Positions 19,248 to 27,726 of a stretch of 64,000 bases of DNA are shown here, in pieces. Origin of the DNA: Erysipelotrichaceae bacterium (GTDB lineage Bacteria; Bacillota_I; Bacilli_A; Erysipelotrichales; Erysipelotrichaceae); the NCBI GenBank assembly GCA_022772735.1, contig JALEZD010000018.1:216042-280041 (forward strand). Reading direction: 5' to 3'. The first letter of the stretch is position 1. Every line of letters starts with the position of its first letter. Under the pieces are notes generated by a model that worked only from the letters and a program-made list of their open reading frames with translations, searched no databases and was not told the origin of the DNA. The position numbers were made by a program, and so were the translations under genes.

Positions 19248-19703
19248 CTAAAACGGTAAATCATCGCTGGAAATATCTAAACTAATTCCAGAGTTAAAAT
19301 CATCGAAGTTATTATCAACTTCATATGAATTATTGTCATTATTAAATTGAACCATTTCATCATTAGTTCTATTTAATGAAGTACTACGACTTTCAAGTAA
19401 TTGGCAAGTATCACATAAAACCTCAGTTACATAAACTTTTTTTCCATCAACACCATCATAATTTCTTGTTTGAATCTTTCCTTCAACACCAATCAAAGCA
19501 CCTTTTCTAGCATAAGCCCCCATAAAATCTGCAGTTTGTCTCCAAGCTACACAATTTATAAAATCTGCTTGTCTTTCCGGTGCATCTTTTGATTGACGTC
19601 TATTCACAGCAATTGTAAATGACGCAACAGATAAACCACTTTGAGTTTTTTTAACTTCAATATCTTTTGTTAATCTTCCAACCAATATAACTCGATTTAT
19701 CAT
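19248..19703 (-). CDS. ssb: Single-stranded DNA-binding protein
   Basis: 151 residues. An OB-fold (1-105) with [17 protein letters not shown], a low-complexity Asn/Asp-rich linker, and the acidic tip DDLPF that recruits repair and replication partners. It lies between rpsF and rpsR as in most Bacillota. AAGAGGTATTTTT precedes the ATG. Confidence 0.97.
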   Translation of the reverse strand: MINRVILVGRLTKDIEVKKTQSGLSVASFTIAVNRRQSKDAPERQADFINCVAWRQTADFMGAYARKGALIGVEGKIQTRNYDGVDGKKVYVTEVLCDTCQLLESRSTSLNRTNDEMVQFNNDNNSYEVDNNFDDFNSGISLDISSDDLPF

Positions 19704-19714
19704 AAAAATACCTC

Positions 19715-20005
19715 TTATTCTTCGTCTAATTTAATATTCATATAACGAACAACATTTGCATTAATTCTCATCAAACGATCGAATTCTTTAACTGTTTCGT
19801 TATCAGCTTCAAATGTAGTAACTACATAATAGCCTTTTTTCATGTGTTCAATTTCATACGCAAATTCACGAATTCCCCAATCGTCAACCTTCTCAATTTT
19901 ACCTCCGTTATCAGTAATAATTGCATGTAGACTGTCGATTAAAGCAACACGCTTTTCATCTTCTAAAGATGCATTTAGTATGTACATGACTTCATATTTT
20001 TTCAT
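19715..20005 (-). CDS. rpsF: 30S ribosomal protein S6
   Basis: 96 residues. MKKYEVMYIL and the segment KKGYYVVTTFEADNETVKEFDRLMRINANVVRYM fit S6. First gene of the rpsF-ssb-rpsR operon, with its own promoter and a leader that can hide the AAGGAGG ribosome site. Confidence 0.98.
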   Translation of the reverse strand: MKKYEVMYILNASLEDEKRVALIDSLHAIITDNGGKIEKVDDWGIREFAYEIEHMKKGYYVVTTFEADNETVKEFDRLMRINANVVRYMNIKLDEE

Positions 20006-20013
20006 TTGTACAC

Positions 20014-20076
20014 CTCCTTATGGTCTTTTGGGCATTTTTGCCAAGGAGCAAGCAACACAAAAAGTAGCCTGTCCGT
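20014..20076 (-). promoter_or_regulatory. rpsF mRNA leader, Shine-Dalgarno-sequestering hairpin (S6-S18 leader candidate)
   Basis: In the roughly 70-nt leader, CTCCTT (minus strand, opposite 20043-20048) can pair with AAGGAG of the ribosome site (opposite 20014-20019). Between them is a small GGCA/TGCC hairpin (20031-20042) and an 11-nt single-sided bulge. This would let a bound protein lock rpsF translation. S6-S18 autoregulatory leaders are known at this operon; the match to that consensus was not tested. Confidence 0.5.
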
Positions 20077-20083
20077 GCTTAAC

Positions 20084-20112
20084 ATTATATCAAAAGTAAT
20101 ACAATGTGTAAA
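20084..20112 (-). promoter_or_regulatory. rpsF-ssb-rpsR promoter
   Basis: TTTACA, 17 nt, TATAAT on the minus strand, just downstream of the aminotransferase stop. This gives a leader of roughly 70 nt. Confidence 0.75.
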
Positions 20113-20117
20113 CTAAC

Positions 20118-21278
20118 TTATAATCTATTTAAAAATTTCTCAATTCTAGATAAAGCTTCTTTAATCTCTTCAATACTATACGCATAAGAAATTCTAATAT
20201 AACCTTCTCCACACTTACCAAACGCATTACCAGGTACAACTGCCACCTTTTCTTCATTAAGTAATCTTTCACAAAATTCTTCTGATGTTAAACCTGCCTT
20301 TTTTATGCTTGGAAAAACATAGAATGCTCCTTCTGGCAAATGGCAAGTAAGTCCCATTCTATTTAATCCACTCACAATAAAGTTTCTTCTTTGCATAAAA
20401 GACTCTTTATGAATTTCACAATCTCTATCACCATTGTTTATAGCTTCAATACCTGCATATTGACTTATTGTACTTGCACACATTATTCCATATTGATGAA
20501 TAATATTTATTTCTTTAACTAAATCCTTATGTGCCAAAAGATACCCTAATCTCCAGCCCGTCATAGAATAAGCTTTTGAAAATCCATTTAAAATAATCAC
20601 TTGGTCTTTTATTTCATCAAAGCTTGCGATTGAAGTAAACTTTTTCCCATAAGATAATTCTGCATATATTTCATCAGATAAAACAACTAAATCATATTTT
20701 TTTATTATTGGAATTAATTTTTCATAATCTTCTTTATCCATAACTCCACCAGTAGGATTACTAGGAAAGTTAATAAATAACATTTTTGTTTTATCTGTAA
20801 TTGCTGCCTCTAAATCTTCAGGTAACAATTTAAATCTATTTTCTTCTTTCAAATCAATTGGTACAGGAACTCCTTTTGCTAATCTAATGCATGGATCATA
20901 CGCCACATAGCTAGGGTTTAATATTATAACTTCATCACCTTCATCAAGTATGCTTCTCATAACTAAATCTATACCTTCTGAAGCTCCCACAGTTATAATA
21001 CAATTTTCATTTGGATTGTAATTTAAATCATATCTTCTTTTATAGTAGTCACAAATTCCTTTTCTTAATTCATATAAACCAAGATTATTTGTATAATATG
21101 TTTTACCATTTTCTATCGCATAAATCGCAGCTTCTCTAATATGCCATGGAGTTTCAAAGTCAGGTTCTCCAACACCTAAAGATACAACCCCCTCAATCTG
21201 ACTGGCAAGATTAAAAAATTTTCTAATTCCAGATGGAGGTATTGTTTGTATCGCCTTATTTAAATATTTTTTACTCAT
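20118..21278 (-). CDS. Class I/II PLP aminotransferase, AlaT/PatA-like
   Basis: 386 residues, fold-type I. Substrate loop SLGVGEPDFETPWHI, SNPTGG, LSDEIYAEL and the PLP-lysine motif NGFSKAYSMTGWRLGYL are present, and the final Arg region is GEGYIRISYA. It transfers an amino group, probably between alanine or aspartate and 2-oxoglutarate. It overlaps by 4 nt (ATGA) an Lrp-type regulator. The same pair in Bacillus is AlaR-AlaT (YugG-YugH), which supports an alanine transaminase, but aspartate or tetrahydrodipicolinate-type activity cannot be excluded from sequence. Confidence 0.87.
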   Translation of the reverse strand: MSKKYLNKAIQTIPPSGIRKFFNLASQIEGVVSLGVGEPDFETPWHIREAAIYAIENGKTYYTNNLGLYELRKGICDYYKRRYDLNYNPNENCIITVGASEGIDLVMRSILDEGDEVIILNPSYVAYDPCIRLAKGVPVPIDLKEENRFKLLPEDLEAAITDKTKMLFINFPSNPTGGVMDKEDYEKLIPIIKKYDLVVLSDEIYAELSYGKKFTSIASFDEIKDQVIILNGFSKAYSMTGWRLGYLLAHKDLVKEINIIHQYGIMCASTISQYAGIEAINNGDRDCEIHKESFMQRRNFIVSGLNRMGLTCHLPEGAFYVFPSIKKAGLTSEEFCERLLNEEKVAVVPGNAFGKCGEGYIRISYAYSIEEIKEALSRIEKFLNRL

Positions 21279-21760
21279 GGTGTAACAATCATTCTTTCAT
21301 CTTTAACATCATCTTCTAAAAGAATGCCTTCCACTTTATATTGTTTTAATATAAAACATGTTACTGTCTGACTTACACCCTCAATTGGTGCTAACTTTTG
21401 TCCAACAAAGTCTGCAATTTCTCTCATTGTTTTGCCATTAATAAAAACCATAAATTCACTTTTACCACTCATAAGATATAAATCGCTAACTTCTGGATAT
21501 CTAGCAATTTTGCTCGCAACTTCATCATACCCTTTATTTCTTTCAGGCTTTGAGCTTACTTCAATTATTGCTGAACAATGGTCGCTATTTGTTTTATCCC
21601 AATTTATAACCGTATGATAACCACAAATAACTTTATCTTTCTCAAGTTTTTCTTTTCTAGCAATTATTTCATCTTCAGCTTCATTTAAGATATCAGCCAA
21701 GTCCATTGTTGATATTCTTGGATTATCTTTTAATAAATTTAACAACTTAATATCATCCAT
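21275..21760 (-). CDS. Lrp/AsnC family regulator, AlaR-like
   Basis: 161 residues. An N-terminal winged helix (about 1-60, DNPRISTMDLADILNEAEDEI), then the RAM ligand-binding domain (about 65-145). Length and context match AlaR (YugG), a regulator that controls its neighbouring transaminase in response to an amino acid. First gene of a two-gene operon. The TGA stop lies inside the ATGA junction with the aminotransferase, showing that TGA is a stop in this genome. Confidence 0.88.
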   Translation of the reverse strand: MDDIKLLNLLKDNPRISTMDLADILNEAEDEIIARKEKLEKDKVICGYHTVINWDKTNSDHCSAIIEVSSKPERNKGYDEVASKIARYPEVSDLYLMSGKSEFMVFINGKTMREIADFVGQKLAPIEGVSQTVTCFILKQYKVEGILLEDDVKDERMIVTP

Positions 21761-21810
21761 ATACTTTTACCTCTTGAAAAGAATTTTATCATCTTTTTAT
21801 TTTTATTTGT

Positions 21811-21852
21811 AAAAAAAATTATGATTTCATTTTTTAAAACGACTTCATAATT
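21811..21852 (-). terminator. Terminator after the SHIRT surface protein gene
   Basis: AATTATGA (21817-21824) pairs with TCATAATT (21845-21852), and on the minus strand a run of eight T follows. Confidence 0.8.
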
Positions 21853-21862
21853 TTTTAATTAA

Positions 21863-23680
21863 CTATTTCTTATTGTTTATTAAAACAAAAATAGAGCTAA
21901 ATATTATTAAATAATTAATAAAATAAGTATTTCCACTTGATGTATCAGGAACTTTATAATTGTTTACTATTTTTTTATCAGTATCAGTATTTACTACTGT
22001 TTTTATTGGTTCAGGTATTGAAGAAGGTGTAGGTGAAACAACAACTTTATCTTCTACAAATTCCCATTTACCAACAAATGTACCATTTGAATTATTGATT
22101 GTTATTGAAGATAAATCATATCCTTTAAAAACCCACTTACCACCCTCTACAATAACTTCACTAACAGAAGGGTTTAAAGCATCAACAGTATTTCCATTTT
22201 CCAAATCAGCAATACTTTGATTAATAAGTTTAATTACTGCCTCTGGCAATTCTTTACCACTTGTTAAACTTTCAAAAACATAATTAACGCTATATTTACC
22301 TAAAACAATTACCTTTGCAGTTTTACTAACAAACTTATCTACATCTACTTGATGAGAATATTTAACCCAATACTCCCCTGGAACCATATTATTTACATTA
22401 TGAGTAACCAAAACTTCATCATCACTTAAAACATGAGAACCAGCACCTCTATCAGATATTGATTGTCTGTATATTAAATTATCATATATATTCCATGCAT
22501 CACCCACATAAATTGTAATATCTTTTGTATCTAACACTTTATGTAATTCAACATAAAATTTTGATAAATCAACTCCAGATTCTGCATCAGTTTGTCCCAA
22601 ATTCACTGCATTACCATCATTATCAGTAAATACTAAATTACTTCCCATATAATATGCATAAGAATTCCACAATCCTCTTATTCCATCTGCATATACACTG
22701 TATCCCTCATCTTTTACAGCATCAAAAATTCTATTAGTATCTATTAAAAATACTGAATGGTCATAAGCCACTTTATCACTAGCTTGAGTTAAATCTGCTT
22801 GTTGTCCATTTTTATATAATGTTGTAAACATATTGTACACAAAGTCACTCTCTTGTACTGTTGGCATTAACTTTTGAATATGTGCAGGTATTTTTTTGTA
22901 AGTATCTACTCCATTAATAGTTTCTCTATATGCACCTGCATAAACTCCATACATTAAATCACTTAAAGTATACATATATTTTGAAAGTTTCATTCTTACA
23001 TATGTACTTTTTCTAAGTGGAGAATAAGAACGAACTCTTAAATTCATAGTTTCATTACCATTTGAAACTATATTTACTGGAAGACTTAAATTAACTTCTT
23101 CATTAGGATTTAATTTACCTGAGATACTTATTGCACTAACACTTTCCCAATTAAATGTTGTATCCTGTAAAGCTTCTGAAATAAGTTTGTTTCCTTTAGA
23201 AAATAAAACTTTTACTACTGTTTCAGAAGTAAAATTACCTGAGATAATGTCAGTTGTTATTCTACTTACATCAACAACAGATAATGACTGTGGAGGTAAT
23301 TCTACTGACATACTTATTGAAATAGGATTTGATGTTGTATTTTTAAAAGAACCTTCTATTTTTAAATCAGATGTAATTTCTTTATCAAAAACATCTGCGT
23401 TATTTGCTACTAAACTATAAATATTTATATTACTTGATGTATCCCAGTTTTTACTTGAATACTCTATTTGGTTAGTTATTGTATTTAAGCCAGAATATCT
23501 AACAAAATATTCCAAACCATTATCATTCATAGAAAGTTCAGGATTTGAATTTGCGGGATTTGTATAGAACGAATGTCTAGTCGTAGTATCGCTTAATGCT
23601 TGTGGATTAATACTAAACATGGGAACTAATATCAAAATCAAAACAAAACACAAAATAATTTTTAATACTCTATTTATCAT
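21863..23680 (-). CDS. Cell-surface protein with SHIRT domain and sortase-like C-terminus
   Basis: 605 residues. Signal peptide (1-29), a large extracellular region without a family I recognise (about 30-460), a SHIRT-like domain (about 465-553: YSVNYVFES...LPEAVIKL...GGKWVFKGYD), then a Pro/Thr/Ser spacer. The tail reads YKVPDTSSGN, a hydrophobic stretch and NNKK, the layout of a sorting signal; VPDTS in place of LPxTG is unusual. It is likely attached to the wall or anchored by the tail and could act as an adhesin or exposed structural protein. It has its own promoter and terminator. No sortase gene is in the window. Confidence 0.75.
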   Translation of the reverse strand: MINRVLKIILCFVLILILVPMFSINPQALSDTTTRHSFYTNPANSNPELSMNDNGLEYFVRYSGLNTITNQIEYSSKNWDTSSNINIYSLVANNADVFDKEITSDLKIEGSFKNTTSNPISISMSVELPPQSLSVVDVSRITTDIISGNFTSETVVKVLFSKGNKLISEALQDTTFNWESVSAISISGKLNPNEEVNLSLPVNIVSNGNETMNLRVRSYSPLRKSTYVRMKLSKYMYTLSDLMYGVYAGAYRETINGVDTYKKIPAHIQKLMPTVQESDFVYNMFTTLYKNGQQADLTQASDKVAYDHSVFLIDTNRIFDAVKDEGYSVYADGIRGLWNSYAYYMGSNLVFTDNDGNAVNLGQTDAESGVDLSKFYVELHKVLDTKDITIYVGDAWNIYDNLIYRQSISDRGAGSHVLSDDEVLVTHNVNNMVPGEYWVKYSHQVDVDKFVSKTAKVIVLGKYSVNYVFESLTSGKELPEAVIKLINQSIADLENGNTVDALNPSVSEVIVEGGKWVFKGYDLSSITINNSNGTFVGKWEFVEDKVVVSPTPSSIPEPIKTVVNTDTDKKIVNNYKVPDTSSGNTYFINYLIIFSSIFVLINNKK

Positions 23681-23699
23681 ATTTTCTCCCCATCATATG

Positions 23700-23721
23700 A
23701 TTGCGTTTTTTAAAGCGCAAT
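23700..23721. repeat. Inverted repeat at the transcription start of the surface gene
   Basis: ATTGCG (23700-23705) and CGCAAT (23716-23721), 10-nt centre, begin about 6 nt after the -10 box. It may be an operator or a 5' mRNA hairpin. Confidence 0.45.
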
Positions 23722-23727
23722 GAGTTG

Positions 23728-23756
23728 ATTATATTATTTTCAATATTAAAAATCAA
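23728..23756 (-). promoter_or_regulatory. Promoter of the SHIRT surface protein gene
   Basis: TTGATT, 17 nt, TATAAT on the minus strand, about 50 nt before the start codon; GGGGAG precedes the ATG. Confidence 0.6.
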
Positions 23757-23766
23757 ACAGTTTGAT

Positions 23767-23793
23767 AAAAAAACATTCACTATTTAGTGAATG
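23767..23793 (-). terminator. Terminator after nrdF
   Basis: CATTCACT (23774-23781) pairs with AGTGAATG (23786-23793), loop of 4, followed on the minus strand by seven T. Confidence 0.88.
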
Positions 23794-23805
23794 CCTTTTA
23801 TACAA

Positions 23806-24768
23806 TTATTTAAACCATTTAATATAGTCTTCATCATCCATTGCCTCTACTGCACCAAGAAGATATCCATTACCTACTTGTGAAAAGAAATCATGGTTAC
23901 TTGTTCCAGTAGATATACCATTCATTACAATTGGATCTACATCATCAGCAGTGTCAGGGAAAAGTGGATCAAACCCTAAATTAGACAACGCTTTATTGGC
24001 ATTATATCTAATAAAAACTTTTACTTTTTCACTCCAACCAACTTTATCATATATTTCTTGAGTAAACTTTGTTTCATTTGAATACAATTCAAAAAGTGTT
24101 TCAAAAACCCAATTTTTAAGTTCTTCTTGTTCTTTTTCGTTTAATTGGTTATAGCCAATTTGAAATTTATAACCGATGTATGTTCCATGTACTGATTCAT
24201 CTCTTAAAATAAGTTTTATTATTTCAGCAACATTCGCAAGCTTATTGTTGCCTAAATACCATAGAGGTGCATAAAATCCCGAATAAAACAAAAATGATTC
24301 TAACATAACACTTGCAGCTTTTTTCTGTAATGGACTTCCATTTGTGTATATATCATTTATTTTATTAGCTTTCCATTGTAACAATTCATTAGAATTAACC
24401 CAAGCAAATATTTCTTCAATCTCTGCTTTGGAATTAAGTGTACTAAATATAGAAGAATAACTTTTCGCATGTACTGATTCCATAAATTGAATATTATTTA
24501 AAACAGCCTCTTCATGTTGAGTTTTTATATCTTTTCTGATTGCATCTACTCCATCTTGAGATTGAAGTGTGTCTAAAAGAGTTAATCCTCCAAAAACTTT
24601 TGCAATCATATCTTGTTCTATTGCAGATAAAGTTCTCCAATCATCTAAATCATTTGACAAAGGAATACGAGTGTCTAACCAAAATTGTTCAGTAAGTTTT
24701 TCCCAAGTCAATTTATCAATCATATCCTCTATGTTATTCCAATTGACTGCTATATAATTTTCATTCAT
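23806..24768 (-). CDS. nrdF: Class Ib ribonucleotide reductase, radical subunit NrdF
   Basis: 320 residues. The small subunit holds the dimetal-tyrosyl cofactor. Metal ligands appear in GGLTLLDTLQ (Asp), QFMESVHAKSY (Glu, His), LESFLFYSGF (Glu) and LRDESVHGTY (Glu, His), and the radical tyrosine is the Tyr of HAKSYSSIF. NrdF uses a manganese cofactor activated through NrdI, encoded two genes upstream. It is 12 nt after nrdE. Last gene of nrdI-nrdE-nrdF. Confidence 0.96.
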   Translation of the reverse strand: MNENYIAVNWNNIEDMIDKLTWEKLTEQFWLDTRIPLSNDLDDWRTLSAIEQDMIAKVFGGLTLLDTLQSQDGVDAIRKDIKTQHEEAVLNNIQFMESVHAKSYSSIFSTLNSKAEIEEIFAWVNSNELLQWKANKINDIYTNGSPLQKKAASVMLESFLFYSGFYAPLWYLGNNKLANVAEIIKLILRDESVHGTYIGYKFQIGYNQLNEKEQEELKNWVFETLFELYSNETKFTQEIYDKVGWSEKVKVFIRYNANKALSNLGFDPLFPDTADDVDPIVMNGISTGTSNHDFFSQVGNGYLLGAVEAMDDEDYIKWFK

Positions 24769-24780
24769 TTGCTTTACCCC

Positions 24781-26958
24781 CTAAATTGAACAACTTTCAC
24801 ACGCATTACTTCCAACTTCATCATTATTTTCAGTAAATGTTCTAATGTAGTAAATTGATTTAATCCCTTTATGCCATGCATAATTTCTTAGAATATTTAA
24901 ATCTCTAGTAGTTAACTTTGAAGTTCTACCATTTTTCCATTCATATATTCCTTCTGGTATATCACTTCTCATAAATAATGTTAAACTCATACCTTGATCA
25001 ATATGTTTTTGAGCAGAAGCATATACATCTATCACCCTTCTCATATCTATATCATATGCTGATTTATAAAACTTCATTGTTTCATTTGATAAATATGGTG
25101 CAGGATAATATGTTTTTCCTGTTTTCTTTTCTTGTCTTTCCTCAATTAAGCGTGTAATAGGATGTAAACTAGCACTTGTTTCATTTACATAACTTATTGA
25201 TCCTGTAGGAGCTATTGCCATTCTATTTTGATGATATAAACCATTTTTTTTAACTTCTTCTTTTAATGCTTGCCAATCTAAAGAAGTTGGAACTTTAATA
25301 TTTTTAAATATCTCTTTAACTTTTTCAGATTTAATTTCAAAGTTTTCATTAATATAACTATCAAAATATTCTCCTGTAAAATATTTTGATTTCTCAAAAT
25401 TTTTAAAAGTTTTATTTCTTTCTTTTGCTATTTTAGAACTAGCGATTAATGTATAGTAATTCAAAGTTCTAAAATACACATCTGTAAATTCTATAGAATC
25501 TTCATCTCCATACTCCATTTGATTTAAAGCAAAGAAGGTATGTAATCCCATCGCACCTAAGCCTATAGTATGCGCATTATCATTACCATTTTTGATTGTT
25601 GGAACAGCATTAATACTAGAATGATCAGTAACATAAGTTAAAGCTCTAACTGCAACCTCTACCGATTTAGCAAAATCTGGTGATTTCATTAAATTAACAA
25701 TATTTGTAGAGCCTAAATTACAACTAATATCGCTGCCTAAAACTTCATATTCTTGTGCATCATTTATTACAGATGGAACTTGTACTTGTAATATTTCAGA
25801 GCACAAATTACTCATAATTATTTTACCATCAATCGCATTTGCTTTATTTGCAGTATCAATATTTACAATATATGGATATCCTGATTCTTGTTGAAGTTTG
25901 CTTATTTCATTTTCCAAATCACGAGCTCTAATCTTAGATTTTTTAATTTCCGCATTATTAACTAAATTATCATATTCTTTGCTTATATCAACATAAGAAA
26001 AAGGAACACCATAAACTCTTTCAACATCATAAGGACTGAATAAATACATCATGTCATCATTTTTTACAAGTTCATAAAATTTATCAGGTACTATCAATCC
26101 TAAAGATAAAGTTTTAACTCTTATTTTCTCATCAGCATTTTCCTTTTTAGTAGATAAAAAAGATACTATATCTGGATGGAATACATTTAAATAAACTGCA
26201 CCAGCACCATTTCTTTGTCCCAACTGATTAGAATAACTAAAACTATCTTCTAGAAGTTTCATAACTGGCACAACTCCACTTGAAGCATTTTCAATTTTCT
26301 TTATTGGATCACCTGCAGCACGGATGTTTGATAATGCTACTCCTACTCCACCACCAATTCTTGAAAGCTGTAATGCAGAATTAATAGTTCTTCCAATACT
26401 GTTCATATCATCTGTTGCTTGTATTAAAAAACAAGAAACAAATTCCCCTCTTCTTTTTCTACCTGCGTTTAAAAAAGTAGGAGTCGCAGGTTGATATCGT
26501 TGAGTGATAAGCTCTTCAGCTAAATCAATCGCAAGGTTTTCATCCCCATCCGCAAGATATAATGCGTTAAAAACTATCCTATCTTCAAATCTTTCAAGAT
26601 ATCTTTGATTATCATTTGTTTTTAATGCATATTGTTTATAAAACTTAAATGCAGCCATAAATGACTTAAATCTAAACTTTTTTTCATAAGTTTTTTGCAT
26701 TAATTTTTTAACAAATTCTCTATCATATTTATCTAAAAATTCTTTTTCAATGTAATCATGTTCAATTAAATAATCAAGTTTTTCATCAAGTGTATAGAAA
26801 AAAACTGTATTTGGATTTACATGCTCTAAAAAAAACGCTCTAACTGCTTCTTTATCTTTATGTAATGGAATTTTACCATCAACCGGTCTGTTTAATTCAT
26901 TGTTTAATTCAAAATATGTTATATTATGAGACTTTGTTACTTGTTTAGGACTTTCCAT
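24781..26958 (-). CDS. nrdE: Class Ib ribonucleoside-diphosphate reductase, catalytic subunit NrdE
   Basis: 725 residues. It reduces NDPs to dNDPs. SCFLIQATDDMNS, SNLCSEILQ and IAPTGSISYVNETSASLHP are typical alpha-subunit segments, and the C-terminal CESC pair passes electrons from NrdH. An ATG at 26964 is in frame, but the ATG at 26958 is 9 nt after GGGAGG and is preferred; it overlaps nrdI by 14 nt. Confidence 0.96.
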   Translation of the reverse strand: MESPKQVTKSHNITYFELNNELNRPVDGKIPLHKDKEAVRAFFLEHVNPNTVFFYTLDEKLDYLIEHDYIEKEFLDKYDREFVKKLMQKTYEKKFRFKSFMAAFKFYKQYALKTNDNQRYLERFEDRIVFNALYLADGDENLAIDLAEELITQRYQPATPTFLNAGRKRRGEFVSCFLIQATDDMNSIGRTINSALQLSRIGGGVGVALSNIRAAGDPIKKIENASSGVVPVMKLLEDSFSYSNQLGQRNGAGAVYLNVFHPDIVSFLSTKKENADEKIRVKTLSLGLIVPDKFYELVKNDDMMYLFSPYDVERVYGVPFSYVDISKEYDNLVNNAEIKKSKIRARDLENEISKLQQESGYPYIVNIDTANKANAIDGKIIMSNLCSEILQVQVPSVINDAQEYEVLGSDISCNLGSTNIVNLMKSPDFAKSVEVAVRALTYVTDHSSINAVPTIKNGNDNAHTIGLGAMGLHTFFALNQMEYGDEDSIEFTDVYFRTLNYYTLIASSKIAKERNKTFKNFEKSKYFTGEYFDSYINENFEIKSEKVKEIFKNIKVPTSLDWQALKEEVKKNGLYHQNRMAIAPTGSISYVNETSASLHPITRLIEERQEKKTGKTYYPAPYLSNETMKFYKSAYDIDMRRVIDVYASAQKHIDQGMSLTLFMRSDIPEGIYEWKNGRTSKLTTRDLNILRNYAWHKGIKSIYYIRTFTENNDEVGSNACESCSI

Positions 26959-27313
26959 ATTCATTAACCTCCCTATTTACTATATCTACATCCATTTCTC
27001 GTCCATGAAATTCAAAGCAATGGATAAGTGGTACATTGTATTTTTTCGATAAATTTTTTGCACTAAAACAAAACATCTTATTAAAATTTAAATTACCACT
27101 ACCACACACACCTTTTAAATATTTCAAATTATCTTCAAAATCAATAAACTCGTCCATAATACTTGTTATTTCATATGCATATGTCGGAACAATCAAAATA
27201 TATGGCTCATTAATTTTAAAATAATTATCTTTCTTTATTTCAATAGCTTCAGATGATAACTTACTAACAAATTTTCGTGTTTGTCCTGTTAAAGACATAT
27301 ATACTACTTTCAT
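26945..27313 (-). CDS. nrdI: NrdI flavodoxin-like activator of class Ib RNR
   Basis: 122 residues. YMSLTGQTRKFVSKL is the FMN phosphate-binding start, and GSGNLNFNKMFCFSAKNLSKKYNVPLIHCFEF is the conserved second half. It supplies the oxidant that assembles the NrdF manganese-tyrosyl radical. GAGGTGTTAA precedes the ATG. It overlaps nrdE. Confidence 0.95.
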   Translation of the reverse strand: MKVVYMSLTGQTRKFVSKLSSEAIEIKKDNYFKINEPYILIVPTYAYEITSIMDEFIDFEDNLKYLKGVCGSGNLNFNKMFCFSAKNLSKKYNVPLIHCFEFHGREMDVDIVNREVNEYGKS

Positions 27314-27390
27314 TTAACACCTCTACATACACTTACAGCTATTATACTAATATATTACCTATAATAACAGTAATTGTATTTCACAATAAA

Positions 27391-27418
27391 AAATGACTAA
27401 CTAAAGTTATGTTAATCA
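27391..27418 (-). terminator. Hairpin terminator after nrdH
   Basis: On the minus strand TGATTAAC pairs with GTTAGTCA (8 bp with one wobble) and TTTTTTATT follows. It partly separates nrdH from nrdIEF. Confidence 0.65.
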
Positions 27419-27429
27419 CTTTTTAAAAA

Positions 27430-27657
27430 CTAAATTATTTTATCAAGCATATCTGGTCTAAACCCAGAAAAAGCTTCAAATCCTTCTGCAACAACAACAG
27501 GTAATGATTGAAATCCAAGTGCTTTAACTTCTTCTAATGCTTCATTAGATTTTTCAACATCCCTAACTTCAAAATCAATCTTTTTATCTTCTAAATACTT
27601 CTTTGTAAAATTACATTGCATACAATTAACTTTTGAATAAATTATTATTTTAGCCAT
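27430..27657 (-). CDS. nrdH: Glutaredoxin-like NrdH redoxin
   Basis: 75 residues. Thioredoxin fold with the redox pair CMQC near the N-terminus, then SLPVV (cis-Pro) and the C-terminal FSGFRPDMLDKI, a NrdH hallmark. It is the electron donor for NrdEF. An open frame extends upstream by 17 codons, but the ATG at 27657 follows GAGGTGGAAT and gives the family start MAKIIIYSK. It sits 116 nt ahead of nrdI with a terminator between, so it may be expressed apart from nrdIEF. Confidence 0.93.
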   Translation of the reverse strand: MAKIIIYSKVNCMQCNFTKKYLEDKKIDFEVRDVEKSNEALEEVKALGFQSLPVVVAEGFEAFSGFRPDMLDKII

Positions 27658-27672
27658 ATTCCACCTCACAAC

Positions 27673-27702
27673 AAACTGTATATTACAATATGTAACATTT
27701 TC
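27673..27702 (-). promoter_or_regulatory. Weak nrdH promoter candidate with a small palindrome
   Basis: TTGAAT, 17 nt, TAATAT on the minus strand. TTACA-TAT-TGTAA (27683-27695) lies in its spacer and may be a regulator site. No clear pair of NrdR boxes was recognised. Confidence 0.3.
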
Positions 27703-27726
27703 ATTCAAGTATGATACTAATTGTTT

